Below, in pieces: positions 6,240 through 7,672 of a stretch of DNA of 7,672 bases (its first letter is position 1; each line of letters starts with the position of its first letter). The notes under the pieces were generated by a model. It did not search any database, had not been told where the DNA came from, and was given only the letters and a program-made list of their open reading frames with translations. The position numbers were made by a program, and so were the translations under genes. The DNA is from Lachnospiraceae bacterium (GTDB lineage: Bacteria > Bacillota > Clostridia > Lachnospirales > Lachnospiraceae). The stretch is from assembly GCA_029068665.1 (NCBI GenBank), contig JAIECC010000397.1, forward strand, positions 1 to 7,672, written 5' to 3'.

Positions 6240-7430
6240 ATGATACAACGGGTGATTTGGATTGTTTTAGATAGTGTGGGGATGGGGGCTCTGCCGGATG
6301 CAGGGGACTTTGGAGATGCCGGTGCCAATACCATTGCTCATACCGCACAGGCATGCGGAGGGCTGGAATTACCCCGGCTTCGAAGTCTTGGATATGGGAA
6401 TATTGACGGAATGCAGGGGGTGGAGCCGGTAGCTCAGCCTATGGGTGCCTATGGACGATTGCAGGAGTGCTCTAAGGGTAAGGATACCACCATTGGTCAT
6501 TGGGAAATGATTGGCATTCACACGAAAGAACCCTTTCCAACCTATCCTCAGGGCTTTCCTCATGAGGTGATGGAAGAATTCTTGAGGCTGACCGGTTGTA
6601 AGGGCTATCTGGGGAATTGTGTGGCATCCGGTACGCAGATTATTCAGGAACTGGGGGAAGAGCATGAAAAAACGGGGTTTCCCATTATCTATACTTCTGC
6701 AGACAGCGTGTTTCAGATTGCTGCTTCCGAGGCGGTCATACCCCCGGAGGAATTATATGAAATCTGCCGGAAAGCAAGACAGCTTTTGACCGGAGCTCAT
6801 AATGTAGCAAGGGTAATTGCAAGACCATTTATTCGAGAAGGAAGCACATATGTCCGGACCGCCAACCGCCGGGATTTTTCCAGACAGCCATCCGGGGAAA
6901 ATCTGTTATCCTACATGAAGGCAGCAGGAATGCATGTAGCTGCGGTAGGAAAAATTGAGGATATCTTTGACGGAGTGGGGATTACGGAGGCCATTCATAC
7001 CAAGGATAATATGGACGGTATGGATCAGACCTTAGCCTATATGACCAGCATTCCATCCGGTCTGATTTTTACCAATCTGGTAGAGTTTGACTCCAAATGG
7101 GGACACCGAAGAGATGCACTTGGATATGGAAAAGGTCTGGAGGAATTCGATGAAAGACTGGCTGAAGTGCTGGAGGCAATGGGAGAGCAGGACCTGCTGG
7201 TAATCACGGCAGACCATGGCTGTGATCCTACCTATCAGGGAACGGACCATACCAGAGAGTACGTGCCGGTGCTTTGGTACAGCAAGGCAAAGGAATTCAA
7301 AGCCGGTGTGAATCTTCATACCGGAGACACCTTTGGAGATATGGGACAGACCATTGCAGACCTGCTGGGTGTCCGGAGGCTGGCAATCGGCAGAAGCAGA
7401 AGGGAGGAATTATTCCATGAATATGTATGA
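6240..7430 (+). CDS. deoB: Phosphopentomutase DeoB
   Basis: DeoB interconverts (deoxy)ribose-1-phosphate and (deoxy)ribose-5-phosphate, joining nucleoside salvage to the pentose phosphate and deoxyribose-phosphate aldolase routes. It is a cytoplasmic Mn-dependent member of the alkaline phosphatase superfamily. The 396 residues match the family length. Visible active-site elements are D11 in VLDSVGMG; the phospho-acceptor threonine T83 in GKDTTIGHWE; D284 and H289 in EFDSKWGHRRD; D325-H326 in TADHGCD; and H337 in GTDHT. These line up, with a constant offset of two, with the ligands and Thr85 of the Bacillus cereus enzyme. The cap domain lies at roughly 100-215 and includes YTSADSVFQIAA. No key residue is missing, so activity is expected. 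The stop codon overlaps the next gene, a nucleoside phosphorylase that makes the DeoB substrate, by 14 bases. Confidence 0.97.
   Translation: MIQRVIWIVLDSVGMGALPDAGDFGDAGANTIAHTAQACGGLELPRLRSLGYGNIDGMQGVEPVAQPMGAYGRLQECSKGKDTTIGHWEMIGIHTKEPFPTYPQGFPHEVMEEFLRLTGCKGYLGNCVASGTQIIQELGEEHEKTGFPIIYTSADSVFQIAASEAVIPPEELYEICRKARQLLTGAHNVARVIARPFIREGSTYVRTANRRDFSRQPSGENLLSYMKAAGMHVAAVGKIEDIFDGVGITEAIHTKDNMDGMDQTLAYMTSIPSGLIFTNLVEFDSKWGHRRDALGYGKGLEEFDERLAEVLEAMGEQDLLVITADHGCDPTYQGTDHTREYVPVLWYSKAKEFKAGVNLHTGDTFGDMGQTIADLLGVRRLAIGRSRREELFHEYV
7403..7407 (+). promoter_or_regulatory. Ribosome binding site of the nucleoside phosphorylase gene
   Basis: GGAGG, inside the deoB coding sequence, is 9 bases before the ATG at 7417 and 15 bases before the ATG at 7423. 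The spacing decides in favour of 7417 as the start, giving an MNMYDL N-terminus. Confidence 0.75.
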
Positions 7431-7672
7431 TTTAATCCTGAAAAAACGAAACGGAAATGTACTGACAAAAGACGAAATTTCAGATATCATCAGGGGCTAT
7501 ACGGAAGGAACCATTCCGGACTATCAGATGTCGGCGTTTTTAATGGCAGTTTATTTTCAGGGGATGAATCCCCAGGAAACCGTTGACCTGACCCTGGCAA
7601 TGGCAGACAGCGGGGAACGGCTGGACTTATCCGGAATCCAGGGAATCAAAGTGGATAAGCATAGTACCGGAG
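7417..7672 (+). CDS. pdp: Pyrimidine-nucleoside phosphorylase, N-terminal part, cut by window end
   Basis: The frame is open from the ATG at 7417 to the window end, giving 85 residues of an enzyme normally about 430-440 long. The N-terminus MNMYDLILKK, the GYTEGTIPDYQMSA block (28-40), the AMADSGERLDLS stretch (61-72) and the phosphate/nucleoside-binding motif KHSTG (81-85) at the very end identify the thymidine / pyrimidine-nucleoside phosphorylase family. These enzymes split thymidine, deoxyuridine and, in the broader type, uridine with phosphate to give the base and (deoxy)ribose-1-phosphate, the substrate of DeoB. The visible part does not separate broad-specificity Pdp from thymidine-specific DeoA; Pdp is the usual Firmicutes form. 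The start overlaps the deoB stop by 14 bases in the +1 frame, with a good ribosome binding site inside deoB, so the two genes form one operon. Confidence 0.93.
   Translation, partial: MNMYDLILKKRNGNVLTKDEISDIIRGYTEGTIPDYQMSAFLMAVYFQGMNPQETVDLTLAMADSGERLDLSGIQGIKVDKHSTG

Overview
The window looks like a piece of a Firmicutes chromosome, most likely a Clostridia/Lachnospiraceae-type gut anaerobe. The reasons are strong AGGAGG-type ribosome binding sites before nearly every gene, moderate to low GC, tightly packed co-directional genes, and the family variants present: a clostridial-style Rpn nuclease, SbcC with a CPVC zinc hook, a Firmicutes-type DeoB and a pyrimidine-nucleoside phosphorylase. 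The genus cannot be fixed from sequence reading alone. All genes found are on the + strand.

Region 1 (1-705) holds the 3' part of an AT-rich gene for a PD-(D/E)XK nuclease of the Rpn / 'PD-(D/E)XK family transposase' group. Its 5' end lies outside the window. It ends in a tetrapeptide repeat and is followed by a strong, apparently bidirectional hairpin terminator. Inside this gene, an eight-base Shine-Dalgarno match precedes an in-frame ATG at 442. That start would make a separate 67-residue C-terminal protein carrying the repeat. This is the arrangement described for E. coli Rpn toxin / intragenic antitoxin phage-defence systems, and it is the most interesting feature of the window.

Region 2 (706-878) is an AT-rich intergenic stretch with an extended -10 promoter (TGCTATAAT) and two different 8-base direct repeats. 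One repeat overlaps the -10. The stretch ends in the sbcD ribosome binding site.

Region 3 (879-7672) is a compact run of five genes without an obvious internal terminator: sbcD, sbcC (14-base overlap), an AEC-family permease (14-base gap), deoB (42-base gap) and a pyrimidine-nucleoside phosphorylase (14-base overlap, cut by the window edge). SbcC and SbcD form the Mre11/Rad50-like nuclease that opens DNA hairpins and processes blocked ends. DeoB and the phosphorylase are consecutive steps of (deoxy)nucleoside salvage: the phosphorylase releases (deoxy)ribose-1-phosphate and DeoB converts it to the 5-phosphate. The permease between the two modules has no substrate that can be read from the sequence. 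All the complete genes keep their recognisable catalytic motifs, and no frameshift or premature stop was seen.
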